A stretch of DNA of 64,000 bases from Dyella terrae (GTDB lineage Bacteria > Pseudomonadota > Gammaproteobacteria > Xanthomonadales > Rhodanobacteraceae), in assembly GCF_022394535.1 (NCBI RefSeq), contig NZ_CP089414.1:3410001-3474000 (forward strand). Reading direction: 5' to 3'. Positions 1 to 8,100 of the stretch are shown one piece after another (position 1 is the first letter of the stretch; each line of letters opens with the position of its first letter). Below the pieces are notes generated by a model. The model was given only the letters and a program-made list of their open reading frames with translations, did not search any database and had not been told where the DNA came from. Both the position numbers and the translations under genes were made by a program.

Positions 1-145
1 CGGGGAGAGGGTTGGGATGAGGGGTGGGTGCTCGCCATACCGTTTCGATGAAACCGTCATCCCGGCGTAGGCCGGGATGACGATAACAACGGTGAGGCTA
101 GATTGACCCCTCACCCCAACCCTCTCCCCAAAGGGGAGAGGGAGC
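1..145. repeat. Dispersed repeat, copy A, with REP-like hairpin
   Basis: No gene is visible in bases 1-305. Bases 55-82 form a perfect 12-bp stem (CGTCATCCCGGC) around a 4-base loop. Bases 60-145 reappear nearly unchanged, in inverted orientation, at 50225-50309. The first 30 bases are an imperfect inverted match of 108-130, so the whole stretch may be one palindromic element cut by the window edge. It lies upstream of the patatin-like gene. Bases 146-305 are C-rich, with nothing recognisable. Confidence 0.75.
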
Positions 146-305
146 AAAACATACAAACGTCCCAACACCCCACCTGACTACCGCCCAACAACCCACCCCA
201 TTCCGCCATCATCGCGCCCCCCACCAGTCGTACACTCGCCCGCCAACCACCCACCGGCGATGGAACAGCCGGCAGGTCACCCCACCCAACGGCCCCACCA
301 CCGAC

Positions 306-1253
306 ATGACGTCCACCCGCCGCATCCGCTCGCTCCTCCCCCTGCTCGCCACGCTGGCGCTCTGCGCCTGCTTTGGCGACACCAAGCCCACTCCGCCTGC
401 TCCTGTCGCGCCGCCGCCGGTGGTGAAGCTGCGTATCGGGTTGGCGCTGGGCGGTGGTGCGGCCAAGGGTTTTGCGCATATCGGCGTGATCAAGATGTTG
501 GAGGCCAACGGCATCCACCCCGACGTGGTTTCCGGCACCAGTGCGGGTAGCGTGGTCGGCGCGCTCTATGCCAGCGGCATGGACGCGTTCCAGTTACAGG
601 AAACCGCCGTTGCGCTCGATCAGGCGAGCATCCGCGACGTACGGCTGTTTTCCGGTGGCGTGGTGCAGGGACAGAAGCTGCAGGACTACGTGAACCAGCA
701 GGTGAAGAACCGCCCGCTGGACAAGCTCAACGTGCCGTTCGCCGCTGTGGCGACGCAGTTGGAAACCGGTCAGCGCACCGTGTTCGTACGCGGCAACACT
801 GGGCAGGCGGTGCGCGCATCCAGTAGCGTCCCGGGCGTATTCGAGCCCGTGGAGATCAACGGCAAGCATTACGTCGACGGCGGCGTGGTCAGCCCGGTGC
901 CGGTCGATGCTGCACGCCAGCTCGGCGCGGATGTCGTGATTGCTGTGGATATCTCCAGCAAGGCCAGCGGCACCAACCCGCAGGGCATGCTCGGCATCGT
1001 GGGCCAGTCCATCAGCATCATGGGCCAGAAGCTAGGCGAGCAGGAGCTGGCGCGGGCCGATATCGTGATCCGCCCGAAGGTGAACCAGATCGGCGCCGCC
1101 GACTTCGAGCAGCGTGATCAGGCCATCCTGGAGGGCGAACGCGCTGCACTCGCGGCCATTCCGGCAATCAAAGCTAAGATCGCCGCGGTGCAGGTGGCGC
1201 GCCAGCAGGCTGCGGCGCACCCACAACCCGCGGCGACCAGTAGCGCTCACTAA
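306..1253 (+). CDS. Patatin-like phospholipase lipoprotein (RssA-like)
   Basis: This 315-residue protein is a predicted serine-Asp dyad lipid hydrolase. The N-terminus is a lipoprotein signal with a lipobox ending at Cys22 (L-C-A-C), followed by a Pro-rich linker, so it is probably anchored to a membrane facing the periplasm. The patatin core shows the oxyanion loop GGGAAKG near residue 49, the nucleophile motif GTSAG with Ser79, and the DGG motif with Asp191, all in the usual order. The C-terminus is Ala-rich. There is no strong Shine-Dalgarno sequence, and the start was chosen because it gives the complete signal peptide. It is a single gene followed at once by a 144-bp palindromic element that may end transcription. 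The substrate cannot be told from sequence. Confidence 0.88.
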   Translation: MTSTRRIRSLLPLLATLALCACFGDTKPTPPAPVAPPPVVKLRIGLALGGGAAKGFAHIGVIKMLEANGIHPDVVSGTSAGSVVGALYASGMDAFQLQETAVALDQASIRDVRLFSGGVVQGQKLQDYVNQQVKNRPLDKLNVPFAAVATQLETGQRTVFVRGNTGQAVRASSSVPGVFEPVEINGKHYVDGGVVSPVPVDAARQLGADVVIAVDISSKASGTNPQGMLGIVGQSISIMGQKLGEQELARADIVIRPKVNQIGAADFEQRDQAILEGERAALAAIPAIKAKIAAVQVARQQAAAHPQPAATSSAH

Positions 1254-1396
1254 GAGCCGCTAACAGAACGTAGCGAGCGGCCGTCAGGTGGGTGCGGACG
1301 GCGCGGAGGAACCGGAGTGTACTTGTCGTACATGAGGATTCCGAGCACCGACCGCGCCCGCCTGGCGGTCGCGCAGTAGTTCTGTTCAGCGGCTCT
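1253..1396. repeat. 144-bp imperfect palindromic element
   Basis: The outer arms at 1253-1269 and 1379-1396 are complementary over 17 bases with one bulge. The complementarity continues imperfectly to a GTAC-TTGTC-GTAC centre at about 1319-1331, so the whole element can fold into one long hairpin. It begins on the last base of the patatin stop codon. It encodes no protein. A miniature mobile element or a dispersed intergenic repeat is the likeliest explanation, and it may also act as a terminator or RNA stabiliser. Confidence 0.65.
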
Positions 1397-1501
1397 AAGG
1401 CCGAAGCAGTTTCCTTTCCTTCTGTCCATACAGCCGTCCGGACGATGTGATCCCGGGCGCGCGCGCGGTAGCTTGCCCGCCGGAAACTTCGGGGGAAAGC
1501 C

Positions 1502-2011
1502 ATGAGTTCATGCGATCAGTGCGGCAAGTCAATCCTGTTTGGCGGCCGCAAGCTTGATGGACGCCGTTACTGCAGCGCCGCCTGTGCTCGGGCCCATCCA
1601 TTACTCGAGATGGCCGACCGGGTTCCGTCTGACATCCTCCAGCGCCATGTAGACGAATGGCGCCGGTCAGCCTGCCCGAAGTGCAAACGGAACCATGGCA
1701 CCATCGATGTACATGAGCATCATCGCGTGCATTCGCTGGTGCTGATGACGCAGTGGAGCACACGACGCAACGTATGCTGCCGGCGTTGTGGTCGGCGCGA
1801 ACAGCTGTTGAGTACGTTGTATTGCGCCACCTTAGGTTGGTGGGGCTTTCCGTGGGGGTTGCTGGTCACGCCGGTGCAGATCGCACGCAATGTCGCTGGC
1901 CTGTGCAAAAGCGAATCGGAGCAGCCATCGCCACGCTTCGAGCAGATCGTGCGACGCCAGATCGCCCGCCGTTACCTGGAAACGCAGGTGGCAACACCGG
2001 TCGTAAGATAA
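1502..2011 (+). CDS. Hypothetical cysteine-rich zinc-ribbon-like protein
   Basis: I do not recognise a named family for this 169-residue protein. It has three paired-cysteine knuckles: CDQC at residues 4-7 followed by a YCSAAC pair, CPKC near 58-61, and CCRRC near 93. A His cluster (HEHH) lies between the last two. This suggests one or two zinc ribbons at the N-terminus. A hydrophobic stretch around residues 108-125 (LGWWGFPWGLLVTPV) could be a membrane segment or a packed helix, and the C-terminus is basic. The start is supported by a GGGGGAAAG purine run 4-12 bases upstream. It stands alone between the palindromic repeat and a peptidase gene. A DNA/RNA-binding or membrane-tethered metal-binding role is possible but unproven. 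Confidence 0.72.
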   Translation: MSSCDQCGKSILFGGRKLDGRRYCSAACARAHPLLEMADRVPSDILQRHVDEWRRSACPKCKRNHGTIDVHEHHRVHSLVLMTQWSTRRNVCCRRCGRREQLLSTLYCATLGWWGFPWGLLVTPVQIARNVAGLCKSESEQPSPRFEQIVRRQIARRYLETQVATPVVR

Positions 2012-2077
2012 GACGCGTTGGCGGAAGGTGGCGGCGCCTGTTAGCGTGGAGTTTTCCACCGTTCTCCAGGCTCCGCC

Positions 2078-4105
2078 ATGCAACACCCTGCCCGTTTGCT
2101 GCTTCCACTCCTGGCCATCGCCTTCGTCCCTGCGCTGCATGCCGCACCCGCCGTCGATCCGCGTATCGACGCGCTGCTAACCGACCTGGGCAAGGTCCGG
2201 GCCATCAGCGCCGTACAACTGTCACCCGACGGCACTCAACTCGCGTGGGTCGTGCGTACCGACGGCAAGGACAACATCGAAGTCGCCAAGGCCGATGGCA
2301 GCGACGCGCATCGCGTGGGCACCAAGACCGGGGACTGCAACGAAACCGAACCCGCGTGGTCACCGGACTCGCATCATCTCGCCTTCCTGGCGAACTGCGT
2401 TAGCGGCAGCAGCCGGCAGAAGGACCTGCTCATCGTCGACACGCTGGCCAAGGAATCGCCGCACCATATGGCCACGCTGCCAGGCGTCGCCCAGGACCTC
2501 AGCTGGTCGCGCGACGGCAAGTCCTTGGGCTTTCTCTACGTGCCCAACGGTACGCGCCGCGCCAGCGCGGTGTACGCGGCAAAGCCCGCGTCAGGGGAAA
2601 TCGGCGTGGACGGACTGGAAGTGCAGCGCGTAGCCGCCGTAGATGCTACGGGAGGCGCAGTGCGGTTGCTGACGCCGGAGAACGTCTACGCGTACGAATT
2701 CGCATGGTCACCGGACAGCCGGCTGATCGCCTACACCGGTGCGCCACCGCCGGGCGACAACAACTGGTGGCTGGCCAAACTTTACGTGCAGAACGCTGAG
2801 TCCGGTGCAAAGGGCTCAGCCATCCTCGATCCTTCTACCGTGAAAGGCTCGTTGCATGGCTTGCAGATCGCTCTGCCTCGCTGGTCGCCAGACGGTAAGC
2901 GCATCGCCTTCATCGGCGGTTTGATGAGTTATCAGGGTGCAACCGGCGGTGATCTGTATGCGGTCTCGGTCACCGGCGGCGAACCGACTAACCTCACGCC
3001 GGGTACGCGCGTGACGCCTTCCTGGTTCGCATGGACTGGCTCACAGCAGATGGTGGTGGCACAAGTCACCAACGGCCAGAGCCAGGTCGCCCAGTACGAT
3101 GTGGACGCCGGCAAGGCCACACAGTCGCGCGCGCTATTTACCCTGCCGGCCAGCATCGGCGACGGCAGTGCGGAAATGGCTTTGTCGCTATCGGCCGATC
3201 ACACCAAGGTGGCTTTCGTGCAGAGTTCCTATGCGGAGGCGCCGGAAGTGCGCGCCGGCGCGCTCAGTAGCGATGCACCGCCAGCAGTCAGCCACATCAA
3301 CACCGCACTCAAGCCCCGTTGGGGCAAGGCCGAATCGGTGGAGTGGGACAACGAAGGCCGCCACGTGCAGGGTTGGTTGCTGTACCCCGCCGACTACGAT
3401 CCGAAGAAGTCGTACCCGATGATCGTCACTGTGCATGGCGGACCGTCGAGCGCCGTGATTCCGCGCTGGCCCAGCGTGGGCTTCGGCGGCGTGCCGTTCT
3501 CGGCATTGGGCTACTTCGTGTTCATGCCCAACCCGCGCGGCAGCTTTGGCCAAGGTGAAGCCTACGTACAGGCCAACCGCAAGGACTTCGGCCATGGCGA
3601 CCTGCGCGACATCCTCACTGGCATCGATACGATCGAGAAGAAACTGCCGGTAGATGACAAGCGCCTGGGGCTCACCGGTTGGAGCTACGGTGGCTTCATG
3701 AGCATGTTCATTCCCACGCAAACGCAGCGCTTCCACGCCGTGGTGGCAGGCGCAGGCATCGCTAACTGGCAGAGCTACTACGGCCAAAACCTGATCGACC
3801 AGTGGATGATTCCGTTCTTTGGCGCGTCGGTATACGACGATCCGCAGGCCTATGCCAAAAGTTCGGCGATCAACTTCATCAAACAGACCAAGTCGCCCAC
3901 GTTGGTCGTGGTGGGTGATCGCGATGCGGAATGCCCGGCGCCGCAATCATTCGAGTACTGGCATGCGCTGCGTGCGCTCGGCGTGCCGACGTCGCTGGTG
4001 GTGTATCCGAACGAAGGTCATCACTTCGTCGATCCCGACCATCAACGCGATGTGTTGCAGCGCGCGCTGATGTGGTTCGAGAAGTACCTGCCTGCGTCGA
4101 AGTGA
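2078..4105 (+). CDS. S9 family prolyl oligopeptidase-type peptidase, secreted
   Basis: This 675-residue enzyme is predicted to be a serine peptidase cutting short peptides in the periplasm. It has a signal peptide of about 22 residues ending AxA, then a beta-propeller half with repeated WSPD/WSRD-type blades, and a C-terminal alpha/beta-hydrolase domain. The catalytic serine is in GWSYGGF (Ser about 536), the acid is in GDRDAE (Asp about 616), and the histidine is in NEGHHF near residue 648. The length fits the acylaminoacyl-peptidase/S9C class. It is monocistronic, with a weak hairpin downstream at 4113-4136. A second, larger S9 peptidase of DPP-IV type lies at 39907-42179. The exact substrate preference is not visible. 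Confidence 0.92.
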   Translation: MQHPARLLLPLLAIAFVPALHAAPAVDPRIDALLTDLGKVRAISAVQLSPDGTQLAWVVRTDGKDNIEVAKADGSDAHRVGTKTGDCNETEPAWSPDSHHLAFLANCVSGSSRQKDLLIVDTLAKESPHHMATLPGVAQDLSWSRDGKSLGFLYVPNGTRRASAVYAAKPASGEIGVDGLEVQRVAAVDATGGAVRLLTPENVYAYEFAWSPDSRLIAYTGAPPPGDNNWWLAKLYVQNAESGAKGSAILDPSTVKGSLHGLQIALPRWSPDGKRIAFIGGLMSYQGATGGDLYAVSVTGGEPTNLTPGTRVTPSWFAWTGSQQMVVAQVTNGQSQVAQYDVDAGKATQSRALFTLPASIGDGSAEMALSLSADHTKVAFVQSSYAEAPEVRAGALSSDAPPAVSHINTALKPRWGKAESVEWDNEGRHVQGWLLYPADYDPKKSYPMIVTVHGGPSSAVIPRWPSVGFGGVPFSALGYFVFMPNPRGSFGQGEAYVQANRKDFGHGDLRDILTGIDTIEKKLPVDDKRLGLTGWSYGGFMSMFIPTQTQRFHAVVAGAGIANWQSYYGQNLIDQWMIPFFGASVYDDPQAYAKSSAINFIKQTKSPTLVVVGDRDAECPAPQSFEYWHALRALGVPTSLVVYPNEGHHFVDPDHQRDVLQRALMWFEKYLPASK

Positions 4106-4188
4106 CCATGGATGGGCAGTACATTTTTAAACTGCCCGCCATAACGAATCGGGTGCTTTAGGTGATGAACGCCTGATCGCAGGACACC

Positions 4189-5280
4189 TCAGAACAGTTG
4201 CCCTTGCGGCGACGGTTTGCGCGGCGGCATGAACTTGGTGGTGTCCAGCGACAACTCCCGCGTACGACCCAAGCCGTGCTTGCGGCAGGCCACGTCGAAT
4301 CGGCGGCGGATGAGCTCAGCGAATACGCCATGCCCACGCATGCGCGTGGAGAAATCGCTGTCGTAATCGCGGCCACCGTGCATCTGCTGCACCAGGCTCA
4401 TCACATGGGTGGCGCGTTGCGGCACGTGTAGCGCCAGCCACTCACGGAACAGTGCCTTCAACTCATAAGGGAGGCGCAACGTGGTGAAGCCGGCGCACGT
4501 GGCACCGGCATCGGCGGCCTGCTCCAGTACAGCTTCCAGGTCGCCGTCGTTGAGTGCGGGAATGATGGGTGCGACAAGCACGCCGACCGGCACACCGGCC
4601 TCACGCAAGGTGCGAATCGCCTTGATGCGTCGATGTGGTGCGCTTGCGCGCGGTTCCAGTTTTGCGGCCAGGTGGTTATCCAGCGAGTTCACCGACACGA
4701 ACACCTGCACAAGGTTTTCCCGCGCCATCGACGCAAGTATGTCCAGGTCGCGTTCGACCATCGAGTTCTTGGTGACGATGGTGCATGGGTGTTTGCACTC
4801 CGCCAACACTTCCAGTGCGGCGCGCGTGAGTTTCCAACGGCTTTCGATCGGCTGGTAGGGATCGGTGTTGCTGCCGATATTGATCGGGCTGACGGTGTAG
4901 GAAGGACGCGCCAGCTCATGGCGCAACACTTCGGCCAGATTGCTCTTGGCACGCAGCTTGGTTTCGAAGTCGAGGCCGGGCGATAGATTGAGATAGCTGT
5001 GCGAAGGCCGCGCGAAGCAGTAGATGCAACCGTGCTCGCAGCCACGATACGGATTCAACGCCTGGTTGAAATGGATATCGGGCGAATCGTTGCGGGTGAT
5101 GACGCTGCGTGCCTTCTCTTCCGTGACCTCGGTCCGCGGGCGTGGGGCCTGCTCGTCGAGCACAAGGCTTTGCCAGCCGTCGTCTTCCGCGTGATGGCGG
5201 ATGGACTCGAAGCGGCCTTCCGGGTTGGAGGCAGCACCACGGCCCTTGAGGGCTTGCAGGGGGAGGAAGGATTCGGCCAT
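4189..5280 (-). CDS. PA0069-family radical SAM protein
   Basis: This 363-residue protein has the radical SAM cluster motif CEHGCIYC (CxxxCxxC) near residues 80-87, followed by the ARPSHSYL segment typical of the PA0069/SplB-like group. A 4Fe-4S cluster would cleave S-adenosylmethionine to make a 5'-deoxyadenosyl radical. The core continues through NIGSNTDPYQP and VSVNSLD, with a conserved C-terminal segment. The natural substrate of this group is not established to my knowledge. The gene is close to, and on the same strand as, the patatin-like gene upstream (73 bases apart), so the two may be co-transcribed. Length and motif spacing are normal for the family. Confidence 0.9.
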   Translation of the reverse strand: MAESFLPLQALKGRGAASNPEGRFESIRHHAEDDGWQSLVLDEQAPRPRTEVTEEKARSVITRNDSPDIHFNQALNPYRGCEHGCIYCFARPSHSYLNLSPGLDFETKLRAKSNLAEVLRHELARPSYTVSPINIGSNTDPYQPIESRWKLTRAALEVLAECKHPCTIVTKNSMVERDLDILASMARENLVQVFVSVNSLDNHLAAKLEPRASAPHRRIKAIRTLREAGVPVGVLVAPIIPALNDGDLEAVLEQAADAGATCAGFTTLRLPYELKALFREWLALHVPQRATHVMSLVQQMHGGRDYDSDFSTRMRGHGVFAELIRRRFDVACRKHGLGRTRELSLDTTKFMPPRKPSPQGQLF

Positions 5281-5353
5281 GTCAGCAGTCTGCGCCGGCG
5301 ATGTCTCAGGTGGCGCGACACCTCGCCCCGGCCTTTAGTCAGGACGCCTGACC

Positions 5354-7564
5354 TTATTTCGCCGGTACCAGCTGGGCTCTCAGCGCATCGCCCATGGCCT
5401 CCAGCGGAAAGCGCTCCAGTTGCCTGCTCAACTCGTTGAACACGGGCCCGGATATAGTCCATCCCATCGGGATCGGGTAGTCCCCCGGGCATAGCCGGAA
5501 GTGCCACAGGATGTCCCCGTTTTCGGGGTGGGCGGCGTCAGGCCGAAGTGCATTCAACAGTTGCACGCGTGCGTATTCACCCCGTGCACTCCGGGTATCC
5601 AGCAAGGCGTAGAGCGGGGCTGTGGCCTCACCGCTGACATGGCTACGGATATGGCCGGGTGCCCCCAGGCATACGGTGGAATAGAACGGCAGTGGATGGT
5701 GCGCATCGTGCTGATCGATGAAGTCGGTCATCAATGGATCGTTGCTGATATGGATGACGATGAAGCGCAGCGGTATGCCACGCGCTTTCGCCTTCCCGCG
5801 CAGCAAATGCATCACCTCAAGCAAGGTTGTCGCACCGGAGTTTTCGAAGTAACCGCCATCGACAAGTTGTAGCCGATCCGGCACAGGGGGATTGGCCAGA
5901 TTGGCCTCCAACGTGCCGGCCGGGCTAACGTAGGTGAAGCGTGCGCTGTTGAGCACTACCTCGCTCAGCGGCACGCGGGGATCGAGCCAACTTGAGCCGT
6001 CGAGTCCAGCCGTCCAGGGTTGGCGTTGCGGTGTTGCCAGCGGCTGGAACGGGTGCTGGATGAAACGTTTGCCTTCGGCCACCGTTGTGCTGTTGAGGAA
6101 CAACGCCGGAAGCGTGGGTGATGTACCTGCTTGTTCGTAAAGCGCCGAGAACGGTTGCGCAAACGCAGGCATTCCTTCTTGGTTGGCGGCGGCCTCCCAC
6201 GCGCGGGTCAACGCGCGGGAGCGGTCGTCCATCCAAGCACCGGGCAGCCAGCGCTGGGTGAAATCCACGAAGAAGGCATTGGCCAGCGTTGGCGCGAGAA
6301 AGTCGTGGCTCAACATGCGCCGCGATCGTGGTTCCAGCATGGAGATATCCACAGGCTGTGGTGACGCCAGCGACGCGGTATAGACCGCCAGCCCCAAACC
6401 ACCACCCGAAACGCCACTGGTCGCCAGCAGGTGACGAGCGAACAAAGGTTCGCCCGCCACAGGCTGCCCCTGTTGGGTGACGACGGTGAGCCGGCTGAGC
6501 ACTTCACTCGTCCACGCTGCACCGCGAATGCCGCCACCTTCCGATGCCACCAGGATCACCGGGCAAGGGCTCCGTTCCGCGCAACGGTCCGTGAGCCAGG
6601 TATCCACATAGGCATCGAAGGTCGGGCGTGTATCGGCCGGTTGCCGTTCCGGATGCACGTGCGTGCTCATCGCAGGGTATTGGCGCACCTTGTGGTTATC
6701 GTTGAGGTGTAACGCGTGCAGCGATGCACTGACCAGCAGCAGAATGGTGAGCAGCGGCAATCCGCGCCGGTCGCCGGCCATGCACAGTAAGCCGCCGTTG
6801 TAACAAAGGAAGGCCTCGGCAATGAGCAGGATCGCCAGCGGGCCGATGCCATCCAGCAGTTCCGGCTTGAGGGCGATCAGCACCGTGGCGAGCACGTTGA
6901 GCGTTATCACGATCGCATAAGTCGCCATGGCCCTTTGACCGAGATCGCGCACGCGCCATACGCGTTTTTCTTCTCTCGGTCGCAGGCAGGGCTCGCTTAT
7001 CCCCGCGACGCGACGCGATAGCACATGCCACACACGGCGCCGCATGATGAAGAACACGACGAGTGCTGCCGACTCCGCCAACAGCCCAAGCGCCCTCCAA
7101 CTGCGTTGCATGCACTGGTCAGTGATGCCACACGGGCCATGCGACAGTTTGGTTAACGCGAGCACGTAGCCCAAGCAGACCAGCAAGGGCACCGACGCAC
7201 CGAGCAGGCGCGGTAACCAGTCACGCAGGACGGCAGCGCGCTCATCCTGCAACGACGGCCAGCGCGGGTACCGCAGGCGGTATGCATTGCGCGCGGCATG
7301 CCATATCGAAAGGCCGGTCAGTGCGCTGGTTGCCAGCAAGGCGAGATAGCGCGCCCGATTGGGATCCGTCCATAACGCGATGAGGAAGAGTTCTGCCGCC
7401 TGATCCACCGCAATGGCGACAACGGCCACCACCGCCAGCACCAGCAGCGATACGCGCACGGGCTTGAGGTGATCGAGCACCAGCGCAGTCCAGCCCAGCA
7501 TGCGTCGCCAGCGATGGCGGATGCTGGGGCGCCGCGTTCCCTTTGCGCGTTGGACATCGGGCAT
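5354..7564 (-). CDS. Membrane-anchored patatin-like protein
   Basis: This 736-residue protein joins an N-terminal membrane region of about 300 residues, with six or so hydrophobic segments, to a C-terminal patatin-like hydrolase. The hydrolase shows EGGGIRGA (oxyanion loop), GVSGG (nucleophile serine) and LVDGGYFENSG (catalytic Asp). It therefore probably acts on lipids at the inner membrane, with the catalytic domain on one face. An AGGAGGGAG ribosome site stands 5 bases before the ATG. It is likely the first gene of a two-gene unit with the radical SAM gene. It differs from the two other patatin-like proteins in the window in having the long membrane domain. Substrate and role are unknown. 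Confidence 0.85.
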   Translation of the reverse strand: MPDVQRAKGTRRPSIRHRWRRMLGWTALVLDHLKPVRVSLLVLAVVAVVAIAVDQAAELFLIALWTDPNRARYLALLATSALTGLSIWHAARNAYRLRYPRWPSLQDERAAVLRDWLPRLLGASVPLLVCLGYVLALTKLSHGPCGITDQCMQRSWRALGLLAESAALVVFFIMRRRVWHVLSRRVAGISEPCLRPREEKRVWRVRDLGQRAMATYAIVITLNVLATVLIALKPELLDGIGPLAILLIAEAFLCYNGGLLCMAGDRRGLPLLTILLLVSASLHALHLNDNHKVRQYPAMSTHVHPERQPADTRPTFDAYVDTWLTDRCAERSPCPVILVASEGGGIRGAAWTSEVLSRLTVVTQQGQPVAGEPLFARHLLATSGVSGGGLGLAVYTASLASPQPVDISMLEPRSRRMLSHDFLAPTLANAFFVDFTQRWLPGAWMDDRSRALTRAWEAAANQEGMPAFAQPFSALYEQAGTSPTLPALFLNSTTVAEGKRFIQHPFQPLATPQRQPWTAGLDGSSWLDPRVPLSEVVLNSARFTYVSPAGTLEANLANPPVPDRLQLVDGGYFENSGATTLLEVMHLLRGKAKARGIPLRFIVIHISNDPLMTDFIDQHDAHHPLPFYSTVCLGAPGHIRSHVSGEATAPLYALLDTRSARGEYARVQLLNALRPDAAHPENGDILWHFRLCPGDYPIPMGWTISGPVFNELSRQLERFPLEAMGDALRAQLVPAK

Positions 7565-7720
7565 GCGGCTCCCTCCTGGCGCCGTGTTTCGCCATGGCCG
7601 GCTCCATAGTAGAGCGGGTCGGGTCTGTCACCCGTGATGGGGTTCGCGTGCACGTTTCGCACACATCGCCAACTCGGCGCTGAAGGCGCCAACCCGCGTT
7701 GCGCTGGCGCTCACCCTGCC

Positions 7721-7759
7721 TGTGGATACTTCGTAAGCCTGTGGATACTTTGTGGATCG
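7721..7759 (+). promoter_or_regulatory. Three TGTGGAT repeats upstream of yeaQ-like gene
   Basis: TGTGGATAC occurs at 7721-7729 and 7740-7748, and TGTGGATCG at 7751-7759, all in one orientation and just ahead of the start codon at 7778. The first two differ by one base from the DnaA box TGTGGATAA. They may be regulatory direct repeats. No binding protein can be named from sequence alone. Confidence 0.35.
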
Positions 7760-7777
7760 ACTCACCGGGAGCATGCG

Positions 7778-8038
7778 ATGACCACCGAAGGCTTGTTGGT
7801 TTTCCTGTTGATCGGCGCCATTGCCGGCTGGGTGGCCGGCCTGATCGTGCGGGGCTTCGGCTTCGGACTGATCGGCAATATCGTGGTCGGCATCATCGGC
7901 GCATTCTTTGCCGGATGGCTGCTGCCCCGACTGGGCGTGCATTTCGCTGTGGCCGGCCCGTTTGTGAATAGCATTCTGCATGCGCTGATCGGCGCGGTGG
8001 TGCTGTTGGCGATCGTCGGCGTGATACGCAGCGTGTGA
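7778..8038 (+). CDS. GlsB/YeaQ/YmgE family stress-response membrane protein
   Basis: This 86-residue protein is almost wholly hydrophobic, with three predicted membrane segments rich in Gly. The blocks LIGAIAGWVAGLI and IVVGIIGAFFAGWLL are typical of the transglycosylase-associated/YeaQ family. Family members are induced in stationary phase or under stress, but their biochemical role is not settled. The ATG at 7778 was chosen over an upstream in-frame start because it is preceded by a GGGAG ribosome site and gives the normal family length. Three TGTGGAT repeats sit just upstream and a hairpin terminator follows at 8054-8081. The gene is transcribed alone, convergent with the MFS transporter gene. 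Confidence 0.9.
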   Translation: MTTEGLLVFLLIGAIAGWVAGLIVRGFGFGLIGNIVVGIIGAFFAGWLLPRLGVHFAVAGPFVNSILHALIGAVVLLAIVGVIRSV

Positions 8039-8053
8039 ATCGCGTGTATTGAA

Positions 8054-8083
8054 AAGGCGCGGCGGTTACCCGTCGCGCCTTCT
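8054..8083. terminator. Bidirectional hairpin terminator
   Basis: A 12-bp stem (8054-8065 with 8070-8081, one G-T pair) lies between the convergent yeaQ-like and MFS genes. On the minus strand it is followed by TTTTC, so it best serves the MFS gene; the plus-strand tail is only weakly T-rich. Confidence 0.6.
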
Positions 8084-8100
8084 CCTTGCATTGCCGAACA

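Noticed and set aside
4113..4136. A 7-bp hairpin (GGGCAGT/ACTGCCC) after the first S9 peptidase gene as a terminator.
   Set aside because: The loop is long and no T-run follows, so it was mentioned only as a weak hairpin.
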